This document shows, in pieces, positions 28,001 through 41,200 of a stretch of DNA of 64,000 nucleotides (within the stretch, counting starts at the first letter, position 1; the number at the start of each line of letters is the position of its first letter). The notes under the pieces are model-generated. The model was not told the DNA's origin and made no database searches. It saw only the letters and a list, made by a program, of their open reading frames with translations. This DNA is from Lycorma delicatula (Eukaryota > Arthropoda > Insecta > Hemiptera > Fulgoridae): NCBI RefSeq assembly GCF_047948215.1, contig NC_134455.1, positions 344,930,997 to 344,994,996 of the forward strand. Direction: 5' to 3'. The position numbers and the translations under genes were made by a program.

Positions 28001-31000
28001 ATATCATTTGATTCTGAAAGTCTCCTTCTATCAACCTCCTTATGTTTGGAGAATTCGTTAACTTCAGGACTTTTTCTTGATTTATGTTTTAAATTTTCGT
28101 TATGCTCTATTGCTTCCTTCTCTTTCCTTCTTTCTTTTTCAGACACAAGGTCCTTCTTTTCTCTGTGCCTTATATTTTCTTGATAGGTTTCTAAAGGGTC
28201 ATTTTCTTCAGTTTTAGCGGAGAGCTCATTGCTATTCCGAGCTTGTTCAGAATGAATATTCTCTTTCCTTCTGTCAGTAAGATGTTCAAAATTGGTATGT
28301 TTCCCTTCATCTTCTTTATCTCTCCTTTCTAAGGCTCCATCCTTAAGCCTGGGATCTATTTCTGTTTCTCTCCTTCTTTCTAAATTATCAGGTACTTTCT
28401 TAAGTCTAACACTGTCAATGGAATTATCTATACTATCCCTACCTCTTCTCCTATCTTTTTCGGAACACACACCAAAAATATCTTTCTTTTTATCTAATGG
28501 CTCTATTAAGGGATGCCTAACATTTTCCTCAGAGTCTTTTCTCCTTTCTACACTATCATGTTTCTTAATAACACTGTCATAATCTGAAAACAACCTGGAA
28601 CATTCAAAATTAGAGCTAGTGGTTTCTGAATTGTCACTACTGCAGTCTTTTTTAGTTTCACTTAATCTCAACTTTAAACTATCAATATTATCGTCTTTAC
28701 GCACATTATCTACACTATCCCGTCTTCTTTCTTTATCGTCTTTTCTATGATTATTTTCTTTAGATTTATCACAAAAACTTTCACTAATGTCTTTTTTCCC
28801 ACACTCTTTTAAATCTACACTCAACCTTCTTTTCCTCCTATCACACATTTCAGTGTCCTTTGTTTTATCACCTTCCCCTAAAATGTCTTTTCTCTCTACA
28901 CTGTCCGCACACTGCTTTACTTCACAGCTTTCATCCCTAGATTTCCTTCTACCATCACACTCTTTTTCTTCCCCACTTTCCCGCCTTGAACAAATACTAG
29001 TTTTAGAAACAGATTTGCACGACACAGGAAAATTGTCCTTTTTTAATAAAGTATCACATTTATCAATTTTTGTACATGATTTCTGGACAGATTTATTTTT
29101 TTCTACAGAGGAAGGTGGGGTGGATACCACCACAGAAGAACTACTTTCACTGTTTTCTAGTTTCTTTTCTGTAGGTGATGTAGGGGAGATCTTTGGTAAA
29201 GGGTAATTTACAGTAGAAACATGAGAAAACTGTCTTGAAGAAGTTACTGTCATAACACATGAAGTAGGGAAAGTCACTGATGGTTTAGAGATATCCGATA
29301 AGGAAACTGTGGTAGAAGTAGTGGAAAGAATTCCACCACAAGAAGCTAATGTAATAGCTGCAGTTGTAGTAGCAACACTTGTGGTGGGCTGCACGGGTGG
29401 ATGGCTTGGAAATGGGTACTGTAGGCCCTTAGCTCCTGCCGGGGATGAAGATGATGCCGGAGATTTTGGTATGGGTGAGTGAATGGGTGATGATGAATCT
29501 AATCTAGAGCGAAGACCAGCAAAACCTGGTCTGGTAGGTACAAATTCTCTCGGTTCATATTTTTCACCAAAATTTTCTAATCTCTTTGTATCCTCATCGA
29601 ATACCGAACGTTTTGCAAGAACTGACTTGACTATGTCTGATGGCTGTAACTCATGGAGATCTAAATCCAACAGTTTATGTCTTATCCTCAGTGAGGATGC
29701 ATCAACTTTGGCAAGGGTAGTACGAGATCCAGACCACTTCTCATATTTTTCATCCAATGACCGTAACCTCTCTTCCCACTCAGGAGAAGGGGGTGAAGGT
29801 TCCGAATCATCAGACGATGAAGATCGAGGCCTAGGTGGTGAAGCAGGAGGTGAGGGTGGTGCCGGTCTAGGAGAGAGCACTTGCGATGCAAACCGTGGCA
29901 ACGGAAGAGAAAGAGGATCCGGCGGACGTTCTCTAGGTGTTCGTCTTGGCTCCACTGGTGGAAGGTTTTCAGGTCGCTCATCACAAAGAGGAGTTCCTGG
30001 TCTGCTGCTGCCACCGTCCCCACTGTGACTTCTACGATGTTTGCACCTTCGCCGAGGACCTCCCTCTTCTCCTGAGCTCAGGCAGTCTTCCAGCTGTTCC
30101 AATAAAGCTACACGTTCTTTCTGCAGATGCCTTATATCTGGAGGGCCAACAACAACAGTCACCAAACCAGATCCTTCTTCGCTTCCCAACTCTTCATAAC
30201 TCCTGTTATGGGAAAAAAAAATTAGATAAATGAAACCGATATACAAAAGATATTTTATTTAAGATATTAACATATTTCTTTCCTTATGTCACTAAATCAC
30301 AAAACTCATTAAGCTGTGGGTAAATTAATAAAGTTAAGTCTATTTCACTTATTTCCCCTACTGAATGGAGACATGCATTGTTTACCACAAAAAAGAAGGC
30401 ATTAAGTGCTTTGTACTACTAACAACCTGAGATAAAAGCACCACTAATCACAGTTGCTTTCTTTAAAAGTAATCATTATACAACCCCCACCCCACCCCAC
30501 TAATGAACAGCTTGAGAAGATGTCTCTCAGGCTGATTATCAATTTGGTGGTCTTGGTTTTTTCTGGGCAAATAACGCTTTCCCATTATCATCGCTCAAGC
30601 ATGAACTATTTGTTGTAGAGAAATAGATATTAACAGTTGACAAAAATTAATTAAAAAATAAAACCTAGAAACATAAAAATGCATCTTAAAACAAAAACCA
30701 CTTGTAACTTATGTTAAAAGCGAAATAAAAACCACAGTGGATACATTAAAAAGCTAACTTAAAAGAATACTGGTGGTCTTGGCTAAGTAGATTAATGTTC
30801 TGAACAAAATTTAGTTCAGACAGATAAAAATAAATTTCACTCCCGTCAGCCTGGCATAAATTCTTGCATGCAATCTAAGAATGCAAATATTGATGAGTTA
30901 GCTAAAAATTTATCTGAATCAATAGTGATTATGATAGCAGAGAAATTAAGATAATTATAAAACAATGGTAAACAAATAAGTGCAATTTAACTTAAATTAA

Positions 31001-34000
31001 TACAAAAAATATTAATTATGTTGATAACAAAGTATTTTTTTCTTAAAATAACATCTGAGAACCAAATATCCTAATTATTGATTTTTTTTTTTTGTTGAAC
31101 TGATAAGGATACACAAGCTACAACTTTTTAATAAAAATAATCTGTAAAAACAAAAATAAAATATATTTTTTTTTAAATTAGGCTAATAAAAAAGTGTAAT
31201 AAATTTCAATTCATAGACAGGCAGGTATAAGTTTGTTATAATTTTATTTTCCCAAGTCCTTCACTACAGCTTCCACTGCCTATTTAAAAATTTTCTAAGT
31301 TGTCCTATGTAAAGTTTAATAATATCTTAAGAAGACCTCTTTTATATTTATCCTAAATGAATAACTCCGTAAATAATCAGGATGTATCATAGGTAAAAAA
31401 AAAAAAATAATTGATTTTAAGTCATAAAATCCTCCTCCTTAGAATTATGTTTTTATTTTCGTGTTTTTGCTTTCAATTCATCTTTAAGAAGGATATTAAA
31501 TAAAAACAGTTAAATCTGTAACAGCCTTTAATAAAAATCTGTTATTTAAATTATCACTGGGTGTGCTCTCTGCACACCCAATCATACATACCAGTCCTAT
31601 CAATGGAAAATTTTTCTATTCAGGAAAGTGTACTGTATGAGTGGGACAAATCAATAATAATGAAAGGTAGGAGTTTTTATTCACAATCACCTTCACTTTC
31701 TACAATGTAAATCTTCATCTCATTATAGCATATCAAGTCGCACAAATTTAATTTTACATCAAGAATTACAATTTTTTAACAAAAATATATAATCAAAAAT
31801 ATGGTATTTCTTTGTATAGAAAGTTTAATCACTAAATAATAAAAGAAGCTGTATCTGCAGCTGATTTCTATTTCTTTGTTCACTAGAAGGCTTCTTGTTC
31901 AATGCGGAATAACTTTCTTCAAAAATCTACACCATAGATTTTTAACAGAACCAGCTGACTGCACCACATCATTCCATTGGGTATTGAAGTAGCTAGAAAA
32001 TAACCATTGTACTTTTATAAAACTATCACCACTTTCGTAGAATGCTATAATCACAACAAACACACACTGTTCACCTGCACGATGCTTTATCATAATTAAA
32101 TGTTACAAAAAGAAGAATCTATCATTTTCTAACAGAATTGAATGTTATAAAAAAATCTGTTTATAATCGCCTGTTTTAATGGCTTACCCATAATACTTTC
32201 ATTGCCTAAATTTTTTTTTCACTGCCATCTCCAGAAATTTTTTTTTTATAATATAGCCTAATATAAACATCAGCTTTACCTGTTATAAGGTCTTCTTTCA
32301 GAACTGTAATCCGATGTAAAGTCAAACCGTGAAGAGAGCTGATGTCGAGGCGTAGTACGCACAGGTGTAGACGGTGACGGTGTAGATGCACCGGGCGATG
32401 TTCCACTATTTGACCCTGTGCGTGGATATAATGATGTCGACCTTGACGATGACTGTTGTGAAGTGTATCGTAAATTGGATGGCACATATCTTCCACCTCC
32501 ACTACTAGAAGATGAAGATGACGGTGTCTCAAATCCCCGTACACTTCCTCCGACAAGGCCCTGTGGAGATGCCTGAACACTACCGACACAAAGATTTTAT
32601 AAAAATTTTAATCAAAATTAAAAAAAAAAGTTTTTCCAATTCAGATATCAATTTTTTAAGTGACAAATTAAGAGTAACTGAATTTAAAAAAAAATCAAGT
32701 CCAAGCGTTCATAAGAAAAGCAGAAAGTAATTAACATATCGAAGTTAATCCTCTGCCGTAACAATATAAATGAGTTGCGTTTTATTACCATAAATGTAAT
32801 TAATAATTTTAAAACATTACTAAACCAATCCCTACTTAGTTTCCGTTCAGATCTTCTGCTTTTATCATTAGTTTTTTAACAGCATTTTATCACTGATTTT
32901 GATCACTGAATTTTTTCATGAATTTTTATTGGCATTGATAAATAAAAATTTTAATTAACCAATAAATATTTTATAAGAATTTTTTATCATTAAAAAATTA
33001 AAAATTATTGCATCAATTTATTTTTTCTTTAAGTAAATAAATTTTGATATACTGGGTATCTCAGCAGAATGTGACGGGGTTTTTACACCTATTTAGTAAG
33101 ACAGTAGGTTACAAGAAAAAAGAAAATAGAACCATAACAGAAAGAGTCTAATTTGAAATGTAGTTTACAAGTTTCACTTTTTGAAAATGGCATCAGTTAA
33201 ATGGTCAACCTGAATACATTCATTCTTCCATTCTGTAGAAAAATATCATTTTCGACACGCTCCACTAATTTAGTGTTGATCTCCCCTATCTCACCAACAA
33301 TGTATTTCTTCACTGCTAGATAGGTATTTTGTGGTTTGGTAGAAAAAATATTTGACTTTGAAATCCCAAAGAAAAAAATTTGGAATCGATAGGTCAAGAG
33401 ACCTCATCAATTGATATCTCCAAACCTTTCAATTCCATGCCATGAAAAAAAGTGTATGCCTACTTCCACTCAATCCTGTGATGTGTGTGCTGTTCAGCAA
33501 TCCTATTAAGAATAAAGTACACAATCTTCTTCTTCTTCTTTATTAGGAAACTCCAACAGTGCATCATGTATCTCTCAAAGTTACTGTTATTGGCACAGTA
33601 TGATTATTTTCTGGATAAATAGGCCTGATAATATTGAAAGTTTGGCATCCCACACTAAAACATTAGTTTATAGGTGTACAATGATTTCATAAACATTTGT
33701 CTATCATTCCAGTAACAGCAGCTCTTGATGTACCCAGACACATGAAAATGAACATCATCAAACATGATAAAGGTTTTCATAATACTCAATTATCTTTTAA
33801 GATGTCTAGCATTATATTACAAAGGTTTGGTCAAGTGATGTTATCACTTGCTCATAATTTCTGCACGATTTTAATTTTGTATGGACTCACTTGACAAACT
33901 ACATGCAATAAACGGGAATTACCTCCCTCAGAAATATTCAAAGCAGAGACTGTTAATGAGCAGAGCATGTTTAACTTACTGCTATTCGCTCACTTTATTG

Positions 34001-37000
34001 TTTCAATAGTACATATCGTGTACTTTAGTTCCAACAAACCGATTAAAATATTCCTAATAACATCAAACTGTTTAATACATTTTTAAAATAGTATTCCTTC
34101 ATGAGACAGAACCACACCAATCAATCTAAAAATGTAATTAAAATGTAACCTCCGCACTTGCACTACACTTTTACACTTGATAAATATACGCAGAGCACAG
34201 ATGCGATCCTCTATAAACCAAATTCCCCATGACTTAATCCACTGACAAAACAAACTATCAAAATGACAGCTTCCTATAAAGTATTTGTGTTCACCACTAC
34301 ACTTGGCACATTCTCAATAACATGTGATTCAAATTCATCATAATCTACTGGGCCACCTGGTATAATACTAACAGATTAATTGATTAATAGTAATACAAGT
34401 CTAGACTTCAATTGTACACAATAATAAAAAACTGTAGTCTTAAGAGTTTTAAAAAGAAAATTTTAAACATAGTATTTTAAGTATTTAACAGCAATATAAA
34501 TAAGAATAATGAAGATAAAATCTTATACAACAGATTACACTCAAAAAGTTTAAAGTACAAAAAAAAAAATGTTGTAATTAGTATAATTAATATATATCAG
34601 GAAAAGGTCTAAAACAAACATTCTCACTTTTTTTTTTTTTAATTGGCTCCATCATTTCTAGTCACTGTATTTATATATGCACTGAACTTTTCTTTTTTGT
34701 AGAATTATTTTTGGCTCATTTTCTATAAGTTAATTTAATATTTGTCAGTTCTATTATCATTAATGCTTGATAACTATTGTAAAGATAACTATTGCCAAAT
34801 CACAGTAAGTCCAATTTTTTCTACAAGAAAAAATGGTTTGAAAAGTATTTTTTTATATTTTGAAAGTAATTCTTATTTAAATTAAATTAAAATAATTAAT
34901 AATAATAAATTAAAAAAATAAACAAAACAATTCTTAAAAATTACAGCACAATATTCATGGTCACATTATTATAAAAAAAGAAGCTTTTTAACTGAAGCAA
35001 CACAATAACAGTTCAGCCCTTGATTTGAGTACGGCTTTTGGTTAAATAGGTTCAATACTTGATTCAACAATTTTTTTTCTTCAGAAAAAATACAGATATA
35101 TTAATACTAAAAATATTAAAAATAATTAGAATGATCTACAGTACTCACTTGGTGAAGCCCAGTTTTTACCATTTAACAAGTTTGTTGCCTCAATCAAACT
35201 TAACACAGTTTTGTAATAAAATATTTAAGACCTTTTAGAATAAGTACACAAAAAATTAATAATATTTTCTTTTTTCCTTTTGATCGCTGTAGTGAACACA
35301 AATTACTTTTATAAGAATATTTATTTAGTTGTGCAAGTTCATTTCTTGCTTTGAATAATCAATTTATTAGTCTACTTTATACAAAATTAATATCAAACGA
35401 AGATTTTCATATGATAAACACTTTTAACTGTCACAATTGACTATTTTCATAACCACGTACACTATGAAAATTGAAGGTTAGTTTGTCTAAAATGACACTA
35501 ATATTAAGTCCATTACAATAGAATGGTTTAGTACCTCTAATACACTTCTAATGAATTGAAACAAATTTTTTAGCAACTATAACTATAACATTTTTATCGA
35601 TTATTTCAGTAAAATATTTGAAAATCAACTGAACCTGAGATGTAAAAAAAAATAGGTAAAATACAGTTACATTATAAACCTGAGAAAAACAATAATTCAA
35701 CATTAGCATTACCTTTTTTTATTTTCCCATATTAAGGTATAATTTTCTAAATCTAATCATCACAAAAAAAAGTTACTCTTTTATTTCCATGAATAAAGCC
35801 TTTTAAGACCACGGTAATTCTTCAGAAACCCACTAAAGAGGCATCTGAAGATCATCTTTACTTGGCTACATTAATTTTTTTCTATCTCAGTTGTTGGAAG
35901 ATATTAGAAATAGTATTTTTTTGTTTATAATTTTTTTTAAATTCTAATTTTGACAAGCTATTTGATATTGTTTAGAGAAATACACAGTTACAACCACACC
36001 TGTGTTGCAAAATCTATTTAGAATAAATATACTACTCCCCTTCCTGCACAAGTCACATGACCAGTATGAAATTAAAAAATAACTTAAAAATCATCTTCTG
36101 AAAAAATTTATTTTATTAGCGTGGTGAGAAGCTTTTTAGATAGAAATGAAAATTATTAGTGATAGTCATAACAGTTTTCATTTAACTGACATGTGTTGTC
36201 ATTCACAAAAATAAAAAATTAATTAAGTTAAATATTTAAAATCTAAAAATGCTAGCTTTTAACTGTTTTTGGCAGCAAAACAAATTATATAATAAAATAT
36301 CATAAATAATATTAATATGTCATTCTTTTTTCATCAGTGCTGATTATGTTAATGGCATGTTGACAAATACTGACTCTTAATTGTTGTGAAGGACTTTTAA
36401 GTTTTCGTTGTATCTTTGTTTGAAACCACATATCATCTGATTACTGTAGGACACAAAGTAACAGTACAGTTTATATATTCTAGGAGCATCATATTCTGTG
36501 TTAAACAAATGTAATATCATCTACAAACAAAAATCAATGCCCATAGAATACATAAACCAAAATGGTCCGATTGTGCATCGGTTAAGTAGATGTAGCTTCA
36601 AACAAAGACACAATGAACACTTTTAAAAACCCTGCTTTTATAAACATAAACAACCACAAAACTAACCCAGCTTTGACAACAATTTTGATATTTTAACATA
36701 TTCAAAAAAAGACCACATCTTTTAACGCATTTGAACATTATGATGTATATAATTAAACAACAATATATGCTAAATGAAGACAAAATCATTATACACACAA
36801 AATGATTTATACAAATGATTCAGAATCACTATGCACACAAAAAACAAATTCCAATAATAACATCAGTTGATGCTAGTGTGGAAACAGCGGCAATTTATTA
36901 TAATAGAATCTAGTTTATTTTGTCAGTATAAAAGATATTTCCTTGTGCAACAAACTTATATTTTTTATCAAATTTCAAATTTAAGAAAAAATTACATTTA

Positions 37001-38172
37001 ACAATAACGTACAACACACAATACACAGAACATAGATCAAATAAATACAATATCAAAATAAATTCTTAAAATAAAGGAATTATTTGTATTTTTTGTTGAT
37101 AGGTAAAAAAAAAAATTTTATATGGACACATTATGCTGAAAAATAATAATATTCTCAGTGATATTTTAATCCAATAAATAATTAAGGTATTTTCTATGTT
37201 AATATCCATAAGATAAATCTGTACATGCGCAGTAGTAAAACAACATATTTTAAAGCTTATTAAGCTGATAATTAAGTCATGGCTACAGCTTTGTGGTAAG
37301 ATAAAGAAAAAAATAATTGTAAAATGACCAGCACAGTAGATAAAGATGAAATTGAGTTAAGCAGATAATAGAAAATTAATATTCGAATCTTAGTGTTGTT
37401 TCCGTAGAAGAAGTAGCTAATTTCTAGATATAATACTGAAATATAAACATGCACCTACTATTCTATATAACCTATTCCATATAAAAGATCAATTAGTCAG
37501 TCAATTAGGTCATTGAATTAGGAATTAGTGAATTAGGTCAATTTTACCCATATGAAGATCCAACTTCACATACAGAAGATTTTATCAGTTTAAAACTTCA
37601 CAAAAAAAATATTAGAAGAAAATTTTAAATAAAAATCAAATCCGCAACATGTTTTTGTTTAACCACGTTAAAATCGCACATTTAAAAATGTGTAATATTA
37701 ATGATATCTACAGTAACACTTTTATTGTTAACACTGTAACAATTTTTTTTTCACTTATTCTAAAACTATGGTTTAAAATGATTTTTATGAAGACATGTCA
37801 AAATTTCCAGAACAGCAGATAATCACACTTAAAAAATTCAAATATAAAACACTAATAAGGAAGTTGTAATATATTAAGTAGAAAAATAATAAATAATAAT
37901 TTATGTACCGCTATCACAGTATTAGCTAAGTACAAAAAAGATGAATACCTATTGTCAAATGAATTTGTCTGCTTCTCTAGATGGTCATAGAAAGCTTCCT
38001 GACATTCCCTGGATGCAAAATCCACTTGTAATTTCCTTCCTCGAAGAGTAACTCCTCTCATCTCCTTCACCGCTGCTTGGGCAAAAGCAATCTGTAAAAA
38101 TTTATTAATAAATAATTATAGTTTTATTTCTTGCTTGCTCAACCCATAAAATAAAAAAAAAAAAATGCATCA

Positions 38173-38221
<49 letters not shown>

Positions 38222-41200
38222 TATTTATTATTTTGTCATTTAGGAGAAAACACTAAAATTTAACATATATCTGAAATAATTATGAAATTTCATAGTATAT
38301 GAGACGAGCATGTCCCTGAAATTAGGTTACAAGCAGAAGAATCAAACTCTTAAATGGATTTGTTTTACCATACAAGAACCTAATCAGTGAAAAAAAGACA
38401 TTAATAAACAAATAATTTGGAAAGGATTAGTAAAAAAAGAAATGAATTACAGTAAGATGATATTAAGCTTCTGATAGACCATAACACAAACAGAGAAAAA
38501 TATGTTATTTTTTTCATCAAGAATAATATGTTATGAAGTAACATATTTTACACGTGTTATTTAAATTCAGTTCATCCAAAATCAAAAAGTAGAATTTAAT
38601 TACCAATCTCTACAAGTTAATAAGTAATCATTTGATTCAGTTGAAATTAAGAATGACCTTCACAGAATACATAATAAGTAAACATACAATTTTACAAGGA
38701 AACAATATTTATACCTTCATCTCTAAAACCAAAAACACAGTTGTACTTCTACTTATTAACACACAAAAATTAAATACCTGCTCATAAAACACAAGTGCAT
38801 GTCCACGAACTCTGTCTATGGCAACTTGAGAAACAGGTCCAAATTGACTGAACTGCAGTATTAGGTATTTTTCAGGTACAGTCTCTGTAAAAACAAAAAC
38901 AAAATTGTACTCTTTTGTCAAATTGCATACTACACAATGCAAGTCCTTATATACAAAATCAATCATAATTAATGCAATAATCTATTCATTTATTTAAAAA
39001 GTATTTCTTTTATCAATTATTTAAATAATATTATACTAACATGGTCGTTTGACATCATAACCTTAATCAATAACTTTCCAAGCCAAGTATGGAGTGGCAA
39101 AAAAGGGAGGAACTGCACCCATTAAGCCAGTGAATCCCAAACTGTACATCACGGCGCCGCCGGGAGTCACAACCTCTTCACAGGGGTGCCACAAAATATT
39201 GTAAAAGCTTCAGAATTAATTGAGCCAAGACATTTATAATTATTAATTTAATGTTAATAAAGTAAAAAAAAAATAATGAAGATACACCGAGATTTATTTA
39301 TTTTTATCTCTTATGTACGAGTAGTCATCATACTTTTACTTAGGGTAGGATGCCTTGGAAAAATTTTAATTGAAAAAAGGCACCACGACTCGGAAAAGTT
39401 TGGGAACCACTGCATTAAGCCAAAACTTGAATGTCAGCTGAAAATTTTCTGGCCACAGTATTTTTTGGTTTCAAAGGTGTTTTGCTCGTTGATTTTCTCC
39501 ATGAATGCCATACAGGGAATTCTGTGTACTACTGCCAACTTTTAGACTAAGCAAAACTCACATATCATCAAAAAAGACATCAATTTCCAATCTGAGATGT
39601 CATTCTGCTTCATGACAACACTCAGCCCAATATCACACCAAACACTCAAGAAAAAATTGCTTTCTTATTCTGGACTACAATGGAACATCCTTGTACAGGA
39701 TCGCCCTGCAATTATCATTTATTTGGGCCACTAAAAGAAGCACTTTGAGGACATAAATTTCGAAATGATGCTGCTGTTGAAGCATTCATGTGCAATTGGT
39801 TGACATCACACCTACCTTCATTTTACAATAGTAGCATCAAAATGGTACCTATCCGCTGGGAAAAATATGTTTCTAAAAGAGGATATAATGTAAAAAAATA
39901 CTGAGTATGTATCTTTATTATCCTTCAATAAATTATAAAACAAGAATTCCGGTTTATATTTGATTGACCCTCATAACATAAAAAACAAGAATAAGGAAGA
40001 GGCAGACTTAGATAAAAAGTAAATTAATAAAATAAAAATAATAATAAAAGTAAATAAAAATAAGTGATCATGACAATATCACAAAGGTGTAAAAAAATAA
40101 AAAATAAAGAAAAAACAGATGGAAGGATAATTACTAAATAAACATTAAAAGATTTATTAATAAATTACAATTAATTACCTGCTACACCATCAACCCAAAC
40201 GCAATTTGTATGCATAGACTTTCCAAATCCCAGTTTTATCCTGTTGTTGCCAAGATGTTCACCATCTAAAGTTCTCATTGCACGCACTACACTTCCAATA
40301 TCACAGTACTGACAGAAAGCATATGATGATGATGTTCCCTGCTTTTTAATATCTATCTCCTACAAACATAAATAACAACATAGTTTAATTTATGTTCTAT
40401 AATATATATATATACATATTAACAAAACACTATGGTTTGTGGAGCATACAAATATATAAAAAAAATTAATCATTCAAACAGCAGTTATTTAAATATTTTA
40501 GAGGTTTAAATAAACCTTATTATCTGACTGGTACATAATAATACATTATTTAGATTACAAGAGTAGAAATCCTATTCCATCAAGAATCAACTACCTCAGT
40601 ATTCATCTAGATTGATCAAGGGAAACAAAAGTAAAACTATAAGAGAAATCACACCTCTATAAAACTCATGCTGCATTTGCTAACCGAGGATTAGAAAGGT
40701 AATCAATCATATTTAATACCAGTAAAGATCTTCAAGGTGCCAACACCAATGAAAACTTTTTGAAAAACATTTTCACTAATAATGAAACCTGGGTTTATTG
40801 CTATGATATGGAAACAAAGACATTATCATCACAATGGATTGCCTTTCTTTAAAAAAAAAACCCGTGTGAGTTCATCAAATATGAAATGATATTGATGGTT
40901 TCTTTTTTGGAAAGGCTAGGTAAATTATGAATTCATTCCACACAGTAGGACAGCATAAACAAGGAATTCTACAAGATTTTAGTGTTTGGGAGATGCCTTT
41001 ACTTAAAGAGTAAAACAAAACACAAGACACATTCTTGTGTCAAAACACAATCACTGTGGCTTACCCACCTAACTCTCTAGACTTGATCTCAGTACTTTTC
41101 TTGTCTCAGAAATTGAAAATAATCTTGAAAGGACTACATTTTCAAACCATAAACAAGACAAGGAAAATATAAAAGCGGCATACCATTCCCAAAAACATAC

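Noticed and set aside
38178..38217. TA repeat as a possible regulatory or structured element
   Set aside because: Ordinary microsatellite in an intron with nothing conserved around it.
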